Source of the DNA: Cohaesibacter marisflavi | Lineage (GTDB): Bacteria > Pseudomonadota > Alphaproteobacteria > Rhizobiales > Cohaesibacteraceae | DNA length: 64,000 nt | NCBI RefSeq assembly: GCF_900115225.1 | Contig: NZ_FOVR01000004.1 | Span: 124,001 to 188,000, forward strand | Direction of reading: 5' to 3' | Shown here: positions 39,168 through 50,062 of the stretch, piece by piece | Layout: each line of letters opens with the position of its first letter | Position numbering within the stretch: position 1 is the stretch's first letter | The notes under the pieces: model-generated | Database searches by the model: none | Seen by the model: the letters and a program-made list of their open reading frames with translations, nothing else | What the model was told of the DNA's origin: nothing | Made by a program: the position numbers and the translations under genes

Positions 39168-41594
39168 TTAGTGCGCAACCGAGGCGTTTTCCTCATTTTC
39201 GGACTTAACGCTTGGGTCAGGCATCTGGCTTTCGTCCCACTCAATCGGCTCCAGTTTTTCAACCAGTGCTTTTTCGAGTACCTGGCCAACATTATTGACC
39301 GGAATGATCTCCATGCCGTTTTTAACATTGTCCGGAATATCGACAAGGTCTTTAGCATTTTCCTCAGGGATGAGCACCGTCTTGATGCCACCGCGCAGGG
39401 CTGCGAGCAGTTTCTCTTTCAAACCACCAATCGGCAGAACACGACCGCGCAGGGTGATCTCGCCCGTCATCGCAATATCCTTGCGCACCGGAATACCGGT
39501 CATCAGGGAAACAATGGCCGTAGCCATGGCGATACCTGCAGAAGGTCCGTCCTTCGGCGTTGCCCCTTCGGGAACGTGAACGTGGATGTCCTTCTTGTCG
39601 AACAACGGAGGTTCGACACCAAAGTCCACCGCACGCGAGCGCACGTAGGAGGCTGCAGCCTGAATTGATTCCTTCATCACATCGCGCAAGTTACCCGTTA
39701 CTGTCATCTTGCCCTTACCCGGCATCATGACCCCTTCGATGGTCAGCAACTCGCCGCCCACTTCCGTCCAGGCAAGCCCGGTGACAACACCGACCTGATC
39801 CTCGGCATCGATTTCGCCGAAGCGGAACCGAGGAACCCCAAGGTAATCCTCGATATTCTCGACAGTGACGTCGATCTTGTCGAGTTTCTTCATAATCAGA
39901 TCCTTGGTCACCTTACGCCCAAGCTTCATCAGCTCACGCTCAAGGTTACGCACACCGGCTTCACGGGTGTAGCGCTGAACGATCAGGCGCAAAGCCTCAT
40001 CATCAAGGCTGAACTCACCCTCCTTGAGACCATGATCAGACATGGCTTTCGGCAGTAGGTGACGCCGTGCAATCTCAACCTTTTCATCTTCGGTGTAACC
40101 GGCGATACGAATGACTTCCATACGGTCCATCAGCGGAGCTGGAATATTGAGCGTGTTCGCCGTAGTGATGAACATCACGTTGGAGAGGTCATATTCCACT
40201 TCAAGATAATGGTCCACGAAGGTGCTGTTCTGTTCCGGATCGAGCACTTCAAGCAGAGCCGAAGACGGATCACCACGGAAGTCCATACCCATCTTGTCGA
40301 TCTCATCGAGAAGGAACAGTGGGTTGGCCTTCTTGGCCTTCTTCATAGACTGGATCACCTTGCCCGGCATGGAGCCGATATAGGTGCGGCGATGGCCGCG
40401 AATCTCGGCTTCGTCACGAACGCCACCAAGCGCCATGCGGACAAACTCACGCCCGGTAGCACGTGCGATGGACTTGCCAAGCGAGGTTTTACCAACACCC
40501 GGAGGGCCAACCAGACACAGAATCGGGCCTTTCAGCTTGTTCGTGCGCGTCTGCACTGCAAGATACTCGATAATCCGCTCTTTAACCTTCTCAAGGCCAT
40601 AGTGATCGATATCCAGGACTTCTTCAGCCTTTTCAAGATCAACTTTGACGCGGGACTTCTTGCTCCATGGAATACCCAGCAGCCAGTCGAGATAGTTGCG
40701 CACGACGGTCGCTTCAGCGGACATCGGGCTCATCTGCTTGAGCTTCTTGAGCTCGGCCTCGGCCTTTTCCTTCGCTTCCTTGGAAAGCTTGGTTTTCTCG
40801 ATTGCCTGTTCCAGCTCACGAATCTCGTCCGCACCTTCTTCGGAATCACCCAGCTCCTTCTGAATGGCCTTCATCTGCTCATTCAGATAATATTCGCGCT
40901 GGGTTTTCTCCATCTGGCGCTTGACGCGGCTGCGAATTCGCTTTTCAACCTGTAGAACGGAGATTTCACTCTCCATCAGGCCAAGCACCTGCTCGAGGCG
41001 TTCAATCACGCTGACGATACCCAGGATTTCCTGCTTCTCCTGAATCTTGATAGCAAGATGGGACGCTACGGTATCAGCCAGTTTGGAATAGTCATCGATC
41101 TGGGACACAGCCCCGATCACTTCAGGTGAAACCTTCTTGTTAAGTTTCACATAATTCTCAAATTCGGTCGCAACAGAACGTGCCAGCGCTTCGACCTCAA
41201 CCCGTTCGCCATCCTCATCATGCAGCACCGTTGCCGTTGCTTCATAAAGATCATCACGTTTGGTAAAGTCGCCAAGCTTAGCGCGGTTCACGCCTTCAAC
41301 GAGCACCTTCACGGTGCCGTCAGGCAGCTTGAGCAGCTGCAACACGGTTGCGAGCGTACCGATTTTAAAGATGTCCTCTGGGGCAGGATCATCGTCGCCG
41401 GCATTCATTTGCGTAGCCAGCAGAATCATCTTGTCAGACTGCATCACCTCTTCCAGAGCGCGAATGGATTTTTCGCGGCCCACAAAAAGCGGAACAATCA
41501 TATGTGGAAAGACAACGATGTCTCTCAGTGGCAAGACCGGATAAGTATCCGAAGCCATTGGGTTGGCTGCGCCAATCGCAGGTCCTTCGGTCAT
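39168..41594 (-). CDS. lon: ATP-dependent protease Lon
   Basis: Lon degrades misfolded and regulatory proteins in the cytoplasm. The 808-residue protein has the N-terminal substrate domain starting [20 protein letters not shown]. Its AAA module has Walker [12 protein letters not shown] and Walker [10 protein letters not shown]. The protease domain has the catalytic Ser-Lys dyad at S685 (DGPSAG) and K726 (GGLKEK). The ATG at 41594 has AGGA 5 bases upstream. It lies between clpX and hup, the classic clpP-clpX-lon-hup order. Confidence 0.98.
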   Translation of the reverse strand: MTEGPAIGAANPMASDTYPVLPLRDIVVFPHMIVPLFVGREKSIRALEEVMQSDKMILLATQMNAGDDDPAPEDIFKIGTLATVLQLLKLPDGTVKVLVEGVNRAKLGDFTKRDDLYEATATVLHDEDGERVEVEALARSVATEFENYVKLNKKVSPEVIGAVSQIDDYSKLADTVASHLAIKIQEKQEILGIVSVIERLEQVLGLMESEISVLQVEKRIRSRVKRQMEKTQREYYLNEQMKAIQKELGDSEEGADEIRELEQAIEKTKLSKEAKEKAEAELKKLKQMSPMSAEATVVRNYLDWLLGIPWSKKSRVKVDLEKAEEVLDIDHYGLEKVKERIIEYLAVQTRTNKLKGPILCLVGPPGVGKTSLGKSIARATGREFVRMALGGVRDEAEIRGHRRTYIGSMPGKVIQSMKKAKKANPLFLLDEIDKMGMDFRGDPSSALLEVLDPEQNSTFVDHYLEVEYDLSNVMFITTANTLNIPAPLMDRMEVIRIAGYTEDEKVEIARRHLLPKAMSDHGLKEGEFSLDDEALRLIVQRYTREAGVRNLERELMKLGRKVTKDLIMKKLDKIDVTVENIEDYLGVPRFRFGEIDAEDQVGVVTGLAWTEVGGELLTIEGVMMPGKGKMTVTGNLRDVMKESIQAAASYVRSRAVDFGVEPPLFDKKDIHVHVPEGATPKDGPSAGIAMATAIVSLMTGIPVRKDIAMTGEITLRGRVLPIGGLKEKLLAALRGGIKTVLIPEENAKDLVDIPDNVKNGMEIIPVNNVGQVLEKALVEKLEPIEWDESQMPDPSVKSENEENASVAH

Positions 41595-41929
41595 GCTTTC
41601 CTACCTTTCTTGGATCATTGACCCTTCCCGTCAGAGACAGGGTACATCTGCGGCCCTTGGCCCGCAATAAAGCCGATACATAGTCCTACGCTCAAAACAA
41701 GCCGTTGGACCAGAAACGTCATCGGCAGATGAACAGGGTGAGACTCACACAAAAACAAAACCGTCTCACGGTACCATTTAGTTGGGGCTTCGCGACACGC
41801 TTTTCAAGCCACTCCACAAACCCTTCCCAACTTTGTGAAAAAAGGCTTGCGACAAAGCGGTTTGTCCAGCAGGCGAAGTGTCGGTTTTCCCGTGCAAGAA
41901 AAGCGCCAAACACGCATTTTCATACCGAC
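41595..41929. other. Spacer between clpX and lon
   Basis: No gene is supported here. On the minus strand TTGAGC with CTTTAT at 17 bases (around 41668-41696) is a weak candidate lon promoter. The rest is AT-rich without clear repeats. Confidence 0.3.
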
Positions 41930-41956
41930 AAAAAAGGCGACCCAAGGCCGCCCTTT
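41930..41956 (-). terminator. Weak terminator of clpX
   Basis: The arms AAAGGCG (41933-41939) and CGCCCTTT (41949-41956) pair with one bulged base and are followed on the minus strand by a T-run (41935-41930). It lies 28 bases after the clpX stop. Confidence 0.5.
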
Positions 41957-41983
41957 GATTTCTTTGAGAAAAAGACCGACCAA

Positions 41984-43252
41984 TCAGGCGGATGTCGGCT
42001 CAGCTTCGCTCTTCATATCTCCATAGATATAAAGCGGACGTGCCTCGCCTTTGACCACATCGCCGGAAATGACCACTTCTTCAACACCTTCGAGCCCAGG
42101 GAGCTCATACATTGTGTCAAGCAGGATGGCTTCCAGAATGGAGCGCAGACCACGTGCACCAGTTTTTCTCTCGATTGCCTTGCGGGAAACCCCACGCAGA
42201 GCTTCATCATGGAATGTCAGGCGAATACCTTCCATTTCAAACAAAGCCTGATACTGCTTCACAATCGCATTCTTTGGCTGGGTCAAAATGGAGACAAGAG
42301 CGTCTTCATCCAGATCCTCAAGGGTTGCCAGAACCGGCAAACGACCGACAAATTCCGGTATCAGACCGAATTTGAGCAGATCTTCTGGTTCAAGCTCCTT
42401 GAACAGCTCACCTGTGCCGCGTTCATCAGGATCTTCCACTTTGGCCGCAAAGCCAATGGAGCTCTCGACGCCGCGGGCCGAAATGATCTTGTCCAGACCT
42501 GCAAAGGCGCCACCACAGATAAACAGGATGTTGGACGTGTCCACCTGCAGGAATTCCTGCTGCGGATGCTTACGCCCACCCTGAGGCGGAACAGACGCCA
42601 CGGTACCTTCCATGATCTTCAACAAGGCCTGCTGCACGCCCTCACCCGACACATCGCGCGTGATGGATGGGTTATCGGACTTGCGCGAGATCTTGTCGAT
42701 CTCATCGATATAGACAATGCCGCGCTGGGCCTGTTCGACATTATAGTCGGCGGCCTGAAGCAGCTTAAGAATGATATTCTCGACATCTTCACCAACATAC
42801 CCGGCTTCGGTCAGGGTTGTTGCATCAGCCATCGTGAAAGGCACATCCAGAATGCGCGCCATGGTCTGGGCAAGGAAGGTCTTGCCGCAACCGGTCGGGC
42901 CGATCAGCATGATGTTGGACTTGGCAAGTTCGAGATCAGTTGTTTTCTTGCCGTGAGCAAGACGCTTGTAATGGTTATGAACGGCGACAGAAAGAACCTT
43001 CTTCGCCCGGCCTTGCCCAATTACATAATCGTCAAGCACATCGCAAATTTCCTGCGGTGTCGGAATACCGTCCTTGGACTTCACCATTGAAGATTTGTTT
43101 TCTTCGCGGATGATATCCATGCACAGTTCAACGCATTCATCGCAGATGAAAACCGTTGGACCCGCAATCAGCTTGCGCACTTCATGCTGGCTTTTGCCAC
43201 AGAAGGAGCAGTAGAGCGTATTTTTGCTATCACCACCACCAGCCTTGCTCAT
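41984..43252 (-). CDS. clpX: ATP-dependent Clp protease ATP-binding subunit ClpX
   Basis: ClpX is the AAA+ unfoldase that feeds ClpP. The 422-residue product begins with the zinc-binding domain, whose four Cys lie in [11 protein letters not shown] and [10 protein letters not shown] (residues about 15-43). It has Walker [14 protein letters not shown], the [11 protein letters not shown] pore loop and Walker [12 protein letters not shown]. It ends in a sensor-2 domain. It is 267 bases downstream of clpP; a possible promoter lies in that spacer. Confidence 0.98.
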   Translation of the reverse strand: MSKAGGGDSKNTLYCSFCGKSQHEVRKLIAGPTVFICDECVELCMDIIREENKSSMVKSKDGIPTPQEICDVLDDYVIGQGRAKKVLSVAVHNHYKRLAHGKKTTDLELAKSNIMLIGPTGCGKTFLAQTMARILDVPFTMADATTLTEAGYVGEDVENIILKLLQAADYNVEQAQRGIVYIDEIDKISRKSDNPSITRDVSGEGVQQALLKIMEGTVASVPPQGGRKHPQQEFLQVDTSNILFICGGAFAGLDKIISARGVESSIGFAAKVEDPDERGTGELFKELEPEDLLKFGLIPEFVGRLPVLATLEDLDEDALVSILTQPKNAIVKQYQALFEMEGIRLTFHDEALRGVSRKAIERKTGARGLRSILEAILLDTMYELPGLEGVEEVVISGDVVKGEARPLYIYGDMKSEAEPTSA

Positions 43253-43308
43253 GTATGTGCCTCTTTTTTCGTTGCAGTCGGCAGTCTCTCATAGATTACC
43301 GGCCTTCT

Positions 43309-43336
43309 AGTTTAAATTGCTCAGCAATGTCTGCAA
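43309..43336 (-). promoter_or_regulatory. Possible clpX promoter
   Basis: TTGCAG (43331-43336) and TAAACT (43309-43314) on the minus strand are spaced by 16 bases. Transcription would start near 43302, about 50 bases before clpX. The match is moderate. Confidence 0.4.
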
Positions 43337-43421
43337 GCAAAATAAACCCAAACTCCCTGACGTCAGAAGCATAAATTAGCCAAATTCAGCTATATGCCGC
43401 CAGATTTATGAAAGCATGTAC

Positions 43422-43459
43422 CCGAAAAGATCAATATAGGTTTAACAGGATCTTTTCGG
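43422..43459. other. 11-bp perfect inverted repeat between clpP and clpX
   Basis: CCGAAAAGATC (43422-43432) and GATCTTTTCGG (43449-43459) are exact inverse copies around a 16-base loop. It lies 60 bases after the clpP stop. On the minus strand it is followed by GGTACATGC, not a T-run, so a normal terminator is doubtful. A processing or regulatory hairpin, or a protein-binding palindrome, are alternatives. Confidence 0.6.
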
Positions 43460-43519
43460 AATGCCTGAAACCAGCCAGTTTGAATACGTTCAAATACATT
43501 GGCTGGATCAACAAGGATC

Positions 43520-44167
43520 TTAATCCTTGTCTTTTTCTTTTGATTCTTCCGGCGCAAGCGAATTGCGGTTCTCGACAACCTTGTCGACAAGCCCCCAGTC
43601 CTTGGCCTCGGTTGCGGTCATGAAATGGTCGCGATCAAGTGTCTTGTCGACGGTTTCATAATCCTGTCCGCAATGCTTTACATAGACTTCATTCAGGCGA
43701 CGCTTCATTTTCAGAATGTCTTCTGCATGGCGCTGGATGTCAGACGCCTGCCCCTGAAAACCACCGGATGGCTGATGCACCATGATGCGCGCGTTCGGAA
43801 GCGCAAAGCGCATATCCTTCTCGCCAGCGCACAGCAGCAGCGAGCCCATCGAGGCGGCCTGCCCCAGACAAAGCGTTGCGACCGGAGGCTTGATGAACTG
43901 CATGGTGTCATAGATCGACATGCCTGCAGTAACCACGCCACCTGGCGAGTTGATGTAAAGCGAAATCTCTTTCTTGGGGTTATCCGCTTCCAGAAAAAGC
44001 AACTGGGCGCAAACAAGCGCGGCCATATGATCTTCAATCGGGCCCGTGATAAAGATGATGCGTTCCTTCAGGAGGCGTGAATAGATGTCATAGGCGCGTT
44101 CACCGCGGTTTGACTGCTCCACTACCATTGGAACCAGATTCATAGTGAGATCGAGAGGATCCTTCAT
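43520..44167 (-). CDS. clpP: ATP-dependent Clp protease proteolytic subunit
   Basis: ClpP forms the tetradecameric peptidase chamber used by ClpX and ClpA. The 215-residue product starts [20 protein letters not shown]. Catalytic S106 lies in [11 protein letters not shown] and H131 in [11 protein letters not shown], and the Asp is further on. The ATG at 44167 has AAGGA upstream; a longer frame to 44230 adds residues not found in the family. The C-terminal tail is Lys/Glu-rich. It lies between tig and clpX as usual. Confidence 0.98.
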   Translation of the reverse strand: MKDPLDLTMNLVPMVVEQSNRGERAYDIYSRLLKERIIFITGPIEDHMAALVCAQLLFLEADNPKKEISLYINSPGGVVTAGMSIYDTMQFIKPPVATLCLGQAASMGSLLLCAGEKDMRFALPNARIMVHQPSGGFQGQASDIQRHAEDILKMKRRLNEVYVKHCGQDYETVDKTLDRDHFMTATEAKDWGLVDKVVENRNSLAPEESKEKDKD

Positions 44168-44600
44168 TCGTCTTTCCTTATCAACACCAATTGGGCGCAG
44201 GCGTCTTCTACCCTCTGCACCGCACGCCAAACCTTAAACACTAACGCTGAATAAGGCCATCTGGTGACAAGAGCCACCAATTTTCGATCACGCCCAGCAA
44301 AAAACGATTCTTTCGCAAAGGCAATGTCAGGCATAGCGCATCCATGCCGTGACTTCTATCCCACCCTTATGAAACGCGCAGTCTGGAACAATCGAGAATC
44401 ACGAGAACGGATCTTTTTCATTCCATTAGCACTGCGACAATGAATATTTTACTGACAAATACTCAAAGAGTGGGGAATCAGCTGATCTTTATGCCGCACC
44501 AAAATCCTATCTGGTAAAAGCGGGGCCTGACCAGTCTATTCACTTTCTAAAATGAATAGATATGGTTAAGCGGGATAAATTCAACATGTTGTAAACAACA
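44168..44600. other. Spacer between tig and clpP
   Basis: About 430 bases without a supportable gene. It should contain the clpP promoter, but I cannot pick a convincing -35/-10 pair; CTTGTC near 44270 on the minus strand is a weak -35 candidate. No strong repeats are seen. Confidence 0.3.
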
Positions 44601-44634
44601 AAGACGCCCACCGTCTAAAAACGGCAGGCGTCTT
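44601..44634 (-). terminator. Terminator of tig
   Basis: The arms AAGACGCC/GGCGTCTT (44601-44608 with 44627-44634) and inner CCGT/ACGG (44611-44614 with 44621-44624) form an interrupted stem, followed on the minus strand by TTGTTGTTT. It lies 28 bases after the tig stop. Confidence 0.7.
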
Positions 44635-44662
44635 GATCTTCTGTCGAAGGAGTGGTCAGACC

Positions 44663-46012
44663 TTATTCTTCGTCTTCGGTGACCATTTTCTCCAGCTCTT
44701 CCTTGGTTACGGTCTTGTCTTCAACCTTCACCAACTCGAGCAGATAGTCGACAACTTTTTCTTCGAAGATCGGCGCACGAATGGAAGCCAGCGCTTCAGG
44801 AGTCTTCGTGTAATATTCGAATACCTGACGTTCCTGACCCGGGAACTGCTGAGCACGCTGCATGATGCCGCGCTGCACTTCTTCGTCGGAAACGGTGATT
44901 TCGTTTTTCTCACCGATTTCGGAAAGAACCAGACCAAGGCGAACACGACGCTCTGCGATGGTTTTGTATTCTTCCTTAGCTTTGTCTTCGGTCGTATCTT
45001 CGTCTTCGAAGGTTTTACCAGCTTCATTCATTTCAGCTGTAACCTGACGCCAGATATTCTCGAATTCCTGTTCCAGAAGGGTTGGTGGCACTTCAAACTG
45101 ATGCAGCTCGTCCATTTTGTCGAGCAGCTGACGTTTGACGCGCTGACGGGTCATCTGGCCATACTGGGAAACGATCTGGTCCTTGATCAGCTCTTTGAGT
45201 TTATCAAGAGATTCGATGCCAAGCTTGGTAGCGAATTCATCATCCAGTTCCAGCTCGCCCGGAGCCTGAACTTCTTTGACGGTCACTTCGAATTCGGCGT
45301 CTTTGCCAGCAAGATGCTCAGCGCCATATTCTTCAGGGAATTTCACTTTGACAACGGTTTCGTCGCCAGCAGCAAGGCCGACGAGCTGTTCTTCAAAGCC
45401 CGGAATAAACTGACCGGAACCGAGAACCAGCTGACCATTTTCATCAGCACCACCCTCAAAGGCTTCGCCGTCAATCTTGCCCAGATAGGACATGACAACG
45501 CGATCGCCATTTTCAGCTTTGCCTTCTTTGGTTTCGAAAGGACGGGAGCTTTCAGCGATCTGGCCGAGGCGTTCCTCAACTTCGCTATCTTCAACATCCA
45601 CAACCGGACGCTCGACTTCAACGCCAGAAACGTCAGCCACTTCGATGGTTGGCAGCACTTCATAAATGATGGTGAAGTCCAGATCAGCCTGACCATCCAT
45701 GATTTTAGCCGCTTCGGCTTCATCTTCGGTCAGTTTATACTGCGGCTGCATGGCCGATTTTTCGTTACGCTCTTCCAGAGTGGTCCGAGTGGTCTCGTTG
45801 ATCAGCTCCTGGATGATTTCACCCATCAGGGCTTTACCATGCAGTTTACGGACATGAGATGCCGGCACCTTGCCTGGGCGGAAGCCGTTAATTCGGATCT
45901 GACCCTTGATTTCATCAATTTTGGCGACCAGCTTGGCTTCGAGATCAGAAGCAGGAACCACGACGTTCAGTTCGCGTTTCAGACCTTCGGACAGGGTTTC
46001 AGTGACCTGCAT
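44663..46012 (-). CDS. tig: Trigger factor (ribosome-associated chaperone, prolyl isomerase)
   Basis: Trigger factor binds the ribosomal exit tunnel through L23 and shields nascent chains. The 449-residue product starts [20 protein letters not shown] and contains the ribosome-docking signature [14 protein letters not shown] near residue 45. The FKBP-type isomerase domain follows ([17 protein letters not shown], about 160-245), then a long C-terminal helical domain rich in Glu/Lys. I place the start at 46012; the frame upstream to 46174 lacks similarity. It precedes clpP and clpX, as in most proteobacteria. Confidence 0.97.
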   Translation of the reverse strand: MQVTETLSEGLKRELNVVVPASDLEAKLVAKIDEIKGQIRINGFRPGKVPASHVRKLHGKALMGEIIQELINETTRTTLEERNEKSAMQPQYKLTEDEAEAAKIMDGQADLDFTIIYEVLPTIEVADVSGVEVERPVVDVEDSEVEERLGQIAESSRPFETKEGKAENGDRVVMSYLGKIDGEAFEGGADENGQLVLGSGQFIPGFEEQLVGLAAGDETVVKVKFPEEYGAEHLAGKDAEFEVTVKEVQAPGELELDDEFATKLGIESLDKLKELIKDQIVSQYGQMTRQRVKRQLLDKMDELHQFEVPPTLLEQEFENIWRQVTAEMNEAGKTFEDEDTTEDKAKEEYKTIAERRVRLGLVLSEIGEKNEITVSDEEVQRGIMQRAQQFPGQERQVFEYYTKTPEALASIRAPIFEEKVVDYLLELVKVEDKTVTKEELEKMVTEDEE

Positions 46013-46243
46013 ATCAATCTGCTTTCGTTCTTTGTCAAATTCAGTTTGGTTCGAGGCGCGCCAAACAGGTCGAACATTCCAACAGGTTCGGTGCGTCCAA
46101 TTTCGTATCAATTTGCTGTCGTCAAACAGCCTCACGCCTATCACTAACAACAAAGACAGGCCGCGACGGGGCAAAAGCCTTCCATCGTACGGCCTACACC
46201 TGTCTCCTCCTCTTTTCCGATTTGACCTGAAAAAGAGAAGCTA

Positions 46244-46328
<85 letters not shown>

Positions 46329-46368
46329 ACAGCGCTGCGCCTGTTGCGCCAGCAAATCGAGCGGAGCC

Positions 46369-46396
46369 TCTATAACACCCGATATGGAAAGCGCAA
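46369..46396 (-). promoter_or_regulatory. Promoter of tRNA-Leu
   Basis: TTGCGC (46391-46396) and TATAGA (46369-46374) on the minus strand are spaced by 16 bases, about 40 bases upstream of the tRNA. Nothing else identifiable is in the 46397-46641 spacer. Confidence 0.6.
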
Positions 46397-46641
46397 AGGG
46401 AAATTCACAAAAAGTGCAAAATTCCCCACGGCGTTGGGGGTATTCGGTGAGATTTCGACAGAAATGATCTCTGCCGGCAGATGATCCACAGCGTAACAGG
46501 CCCCCTGCTCCATATTATCCACCTCAACCATTCACCCAGCAAAGCAAAAGGGATTGTCTAATGATAGCGGCGTAAACCAAGATATGTCCAAGGCTCCCCG
46601 ATGTGCATCTTGGATCTCTAATAGACAAACGGAATGAGGCC

Positions 46642-47175
46642 ATGCCTACAATCATTGTCATCAATGGACCTGCCGGCGTTGGAAAAAGCACAATTAGTGC
46701 GCAACTGGTCGGCGCGCTTCCCAATATGATCTCTAAATCAGGGGATTGCTTGCGCTCCTTTGCTCCCGCCCATGCGCGCGCCCTTCTGGGCGCAGGATCG
46801 ACCTATCGAGCGGCAGCCGCTCTGATCAACAGCTATCTGACAATGGGCGCAGAAATAGTACTGTTCGACTACATCTTCACCACATACGCACAACTACAAG
46901 ACTTCCGGCACTTGTTGCCACCCGATGAAAGCTGCACATTCCATATTTTCACCCTGTGGGCGCCGCTCGCCACTGTCGAACAACGAGAAGCCACAAGGCA
47001 AAATCGCGAGCGGCTGGGTCCTCAAGTTCAAACCACCTACGAGGCCATAAGAAAAGCCCTACCCGCATTCAGTGATTCTCCGGACCACATCGTGTCCAAC
47101 ACGACCATCCCAGAAGACGCGACCAAACAGATTCTGTCCACCATCAAACTATCAGAGACATCCAAGATCATCTAG
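46642..47175 (+). CDS. P-loop NTPase, small-molecule-kinase-like, unknown substrate
   Basis: This 177-residue protein has a Walker A loop GPAGVGKST (residues about 8-16) right at the N-terminus, as in shikimate-kinase-like, chloramphenicol-phosphotransferase-like and zeta-toxin-like enzymes. An FDYIFTTYAQLQDF segment could be the Walker B/acceptor region, and REATRQNRERLG resembles a lid with arginines. The ATG at 46642 has GAGG 5 bases upstream; the frame extends to 46603 but the P-loop position favours 46642. It converges with the NAD(P)HX repair gene. The substrate is unknown. Confidence 0.7.
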   Translation: MPTIIVINGPAGVGKSTISAQLVGALPNMISKSGDCLRSFAPAHARALLGAGSTYRAAAALINSYLTMGAEIVLFDYIFTTYAQLQDFRHLLPPDESCTFHIFTLWAPLATVEQREATRQNRERLGPQVQTTYEAIRKALPAFSDSPDHIVSNTTIPEDATKQILSTIKLSETSKII

Positions 47176-47194
47176 AGCAACAGGCATGTGTCTA

Positions 47195-47216
47195 AGGAAG
47201 GGAGGAAGCCCTTCCT
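47195..47216. terminator. Stem-loop between convergent genes
   Basis: An 8-bp perfect stem AGGAAGGG/CCCTTCCT (47195-47202 with 47209-47216, 6-base loop) lies between the stops of the P-loop gene and the repair-enzyme gene. There is no T-run on either side, so it may be a weak bidirectional stop or an mRNA 3'-end protector. Confidence 0.45.
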
Positions 47217-47230
47217 CTCGCACTAAAGCG

Positions 47231-48877
47231 TCAGTCATCGTCGCCGTAGCTCTCCAGATCCGGACCATTCTCATCTGGATCATAATCCTCAAACAGGGCT
47301 TCATAGACTTTTGGCAATATCTCGATGAGGTCCTCAGAGATAAGACCAGGACCGAGCGTGGCCCCGGCCTGACTATGCAACCATACGGCAGCTGAAGCAG
47401 CATCAAATGCCGGCATGCCCTGCGCCATCAAACCACCAACGATACCAGCCAAAACATCACCGCTCCCCGCTGTCGCCAGATACGGAATGCCTTGCGAGTG
47501 AATAACGGCATAACCATCCGGGCTCGCAACCACAGTGTCAGCGCCCTTGAGAATGATAACCGCTCCGGAACGCTGAGACGCCGCGACCGCACAATCAAGT
47601 TTGGAAAGCTGCTTCTCCTCCCTCATCCGATAGGAAAGATCCGGGAATAAGCGTGCGAATTCCCCCTCATGCGGGGTTAGAACCAGCCGTCCCGACTGCG
47701 CCGCTGGAGAATCACGCATCATGGCCATACTCATGGAGCCAGCCGCTACCCCTTCCGCAAAACAGGTTATTCCGTCGGCATCGAAAAGCAGCCCCATATC
47801 GAGTTCCAACGCCTGCTCAATCAAGCGCTGCTGATCGCCCCCCGTCCCGAGCGCCGGTCCGGCCACCAAAATATCACAATCCCGCTTGTCAAAGAGTCCA
47901 TCCAGAGAACCGGCAATTTTCATTGGCTCGATCATGATGGAGGTCACGTGTTGCGCGACAGACTGAGCAGCCTCTTCCGGCGGGGCCAGAGTTACAAGAC
48001 CGGCTCCGGCCCTCAGCGCTGCGCGGGCTGCCAGTCGCGCCGCGCCGCTATGCAAGGCATCTCCACTCAGCACGAGACAGTGACCCCGGTGAAATTTGTG
48101 ATCTGCCAACCGCTCGGCCTGAATGACTTCCAGCGGCTTGAGCGCCTCTGGCCAGTTTCCCAACCACAGAGCCGGCCCATTTTCAAAGGCGCAACAGCCC
48201 GTCTCTTCAAGTACATCCGCATCGATACCAATATCGACAACAAGAATCCGCCCGCAAGAGGCCTTACCCGGATAAAGCAGATGGCCCGGCTTCTTTCGAA
48301 AGAAGGTAACGGTTTGGTCGGCCCGCACCGCCGCTCCACCGATCTGCCCGCTGGCCCCTTCGACGCCACTGGGCAAATCCACAGACAGAACCGGCAAGCC
48401 ACTCATATTGAGCGCATCGATCAACTCAGCAATCTCGCCAGTCACTGGCCGATCCAGACCAGCCCCGAACAGGGCATCAATGACGATGTCAGAATCATCC
48501 CACAGGCTGGCAGAAAGCGCATAAACCTCATCGCCCCATTCTTCCGCAGCCTGACGTGCATCCCCCTTAAGGTCATCCACTTCCACAGAACAACCGATAA
48601 TGACGCTCCAGCCTTCTTCTTCCAGAAGCTGCGCGGCAACAAAGCCGTCACCACCATTGTTTCCCGGCCCACACAGAATGCAGACCATGCCCGACGCCCC
48701 CGAACCGGTTTTCCGCTCCAGAAGGTCAATCGCAGCAGTGGCTACCGCTTGCCCTGCGCTTTCCATCAACTGGTAGCCGTCCACGCCCCCTTCAATGGTA
48801 AGACGATCCGCCTCCCCCATTTGCTTTGGCGTTAGAATTTCAATTGCGGTTTCACTCAGCTCAGACATCCCAGACAT
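47231..48877 (-). CDS. nnr: Bifunctional NAD(P)H-hydrate epimerase / ADP-dependent NAD(P)H-hydrate dehydratase
   Basis: This enzyme repairs hydrated NADH/NADPH. The N-terminal YjeF epimerase domain (residues about 15-225) shows MESAGQAVA and GPGNNGGDGFVAAQLL. The C-terminal dehydratase/carbohydrate-kinase-like domain (about 235-510) has the LTPHEGEFARLF segment and the nucleotide/catalytic motif ATAGSGDVLAGIVGGL. The 548-residue length is a little over the usual 500 because of an acidic C-terminal tail (DPDENGPDLESYGDDD). The start is at 48877 or 48868. Confidence 0.93.
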   Translation of the reverse strand: MSGMSELSETAIEILTPKQMGEADRLTIEGGVDGYQLMESAGQAVATAAIDLLERKTGSGASGMVCILCGPGNNGGDGFVAAQLLEEEGWSVIIGCSVEVDDLKGDARQAAEEWGDEVYALSASLWDDSDIVIDALFGAGLDRPVTGEIAELIDALNMSGLPVLSVDLPSGVEGASGQIGGAAVRADQTVTFFRKKPGHLLYPGKASCGRILVVDIGIDADVLEETGCCAFENGPALWLGNWPEALKPLEVIQAERLADHKFHRGHCLVLSGDALHSGAARLAARAALRAGAGLVTLAPPEEAAQSVAQHVTSIMIEPMKIAGSLDGLFDKRDCDILVAGPALGTGGDQQRLIEQALELDMGLLFDADGITCFAEGVAAGSMSMAMMRDSPAAQSGRLVLTPHEGEFARLFPDLSYRMREEKQLSKLDCAVAASQRSGAVIILKGADTVVASPDGYAVIHSQGIPYLATAGSGDVLAGIVGGLMAQGMPAFDAASAAVWLHSQAGATLGPGLISEDLIEILPKVYEALFEDYDPDENGPDLESYGDDD

Positions 48878-49374
48878 TCCTCAATAAGACGACCCTCCAG
48901 ACATCTGGTGACAGGCCGCGGCAACACGCACTGCGAAGCACTTGACTCTCTTTGGGAATCTATAGCCAGAATTGCGAAACAACAATCACGCATTCCACAA
49001 TTGCCCGTATTTATCGCTTTCTACAGATCACTCCCCGGCGCAAACAGCACCTCCAGTCCATCACCGGCTCCCCGTTAACAAATTGCCACAACAAAAGAGG
49101 CTGCAACGCTGCGTCAAACAGCCCCACAAAGCGCGACATTTAAGAGAGCAATCAGTGCCTTGATATTATGCAAAAGAAGGGTTTTTCGGAAAAAAGTGAC
49201 CTAAAAGTGACCATTAAAGTCACCGAATTCGCCCCCTAGCCGAAAGGTCTAATGATCAAAATTGCATCAATTGCCTATTTTTACATCATTTCATTTCCCC
49301 AAAATGCCTTAAAATTCGACCCTTGGGTACTGGTGAAGGACGGGATTTCCTGCTTTTATTCCGAACAACACAAT
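48878..49374. other. Regulatory spacer upstream of glnB
   Basis: No gene is supported. It contains AAAAGTGACC at 49192-49201 and again at 49203-49212, then TAAAGTCACC at 49215-49224. The last two form the dyad GTGAC-N7-GTCAC (49207-49223). This lies about 150-180 bases upstream of the sigma-54 promoter, the usual distance for an enhancer-binding protein site, but it does not match the NtrC consensus as I know it. Confidence 0.5.
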
Positions 49375-49390
49375 TGGCACGTAGAATGCA
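49375..49390 (+). promoter_or_regulatory. Sigma-54 (RpoN) promoter of glnB-glnA
   Basis: TGGCACG-TAGA-ATGCA matches the -24/-12 consensus (TGGCACG-N4-TTGCA) at all but one position, with correct GG-to-GC spacing. Transcription would start near 49402, giving a glnB leader of about 150 bases. NtrC-activated sigma-54 promoters upstream of glnB are well established in rhizobia and relatives. Confidence 0.85.
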
Positions 49391-49514
49391 TAAATTTTCA
49401 CAAACCGGAAAGCGGCTGAAGATGTCCCTTGGGGCTTCGGATGACTGAGGCAATCCGGCTCAAAAGTTAACCAGGGTGTGATTGGGCGTTTGCAGATCGA
49501 TCTCTGGTTGATAG

Positions 49515-49892
<378 letters not shown>

Positions 49893-49908
49893 GACAAGAA
49901 TACAAAGC

Positions 49909-49929
49909 CTCTGGCTCTCCCGGCCAGAG
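49909..49929 (+). other. Stem-loop after glnB
   Basis: CTCTGGC (49909-49915) and GCCAGAG (49923-49929) form a 7-bp stem with 7-base loop, 17 bases after the glnB stop and without a T-run. It may protect or partly terminate the glnB message before glnA. Confidence 0.5.
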
Positions 49930-49936
49930 ACTTACA

Positions 49937-49976
49937 AAAACACCTTCCAAGGGACAATAAAACACCTTCTAAGGGA
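49937..49976 (+). repeat. Two 18-bp direct repeats between glnB and glnA
   Basis: AAAACACCTTCCAAGGGA (49937-49954) and AAAACACCTTCTAAGGGA (49959-49976) differ at one base and have a 22-base period, two helical turns. Each contains a small CCTT..AAGG dyad. The position, about 90 bases upstream of glnA, suggests a regulatory site or an RNA element; function unknown. Confidence 0.75.
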
Positions 49977-50062
49977 ACAGTTCAGACTCAAGTGGGAATA
50001 CGGAACAACGGAGTGCAAGACGTTGGCCTTTTCCTAATTTACAGACAGTAAAGGATACTGGA

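Noticed and set aside
44633-46147. 504-codon open frame on the plus strand
   Set aside because: Antisense of tig, caused by the codon bias of the real gene; Phe-rich and without a ribosome site or a domain.
48952-49143. 63-codon open frame upstream of glnB
   Set aside because: No ribosome site, overlapping alternative frames of equal length and a composition of random type.
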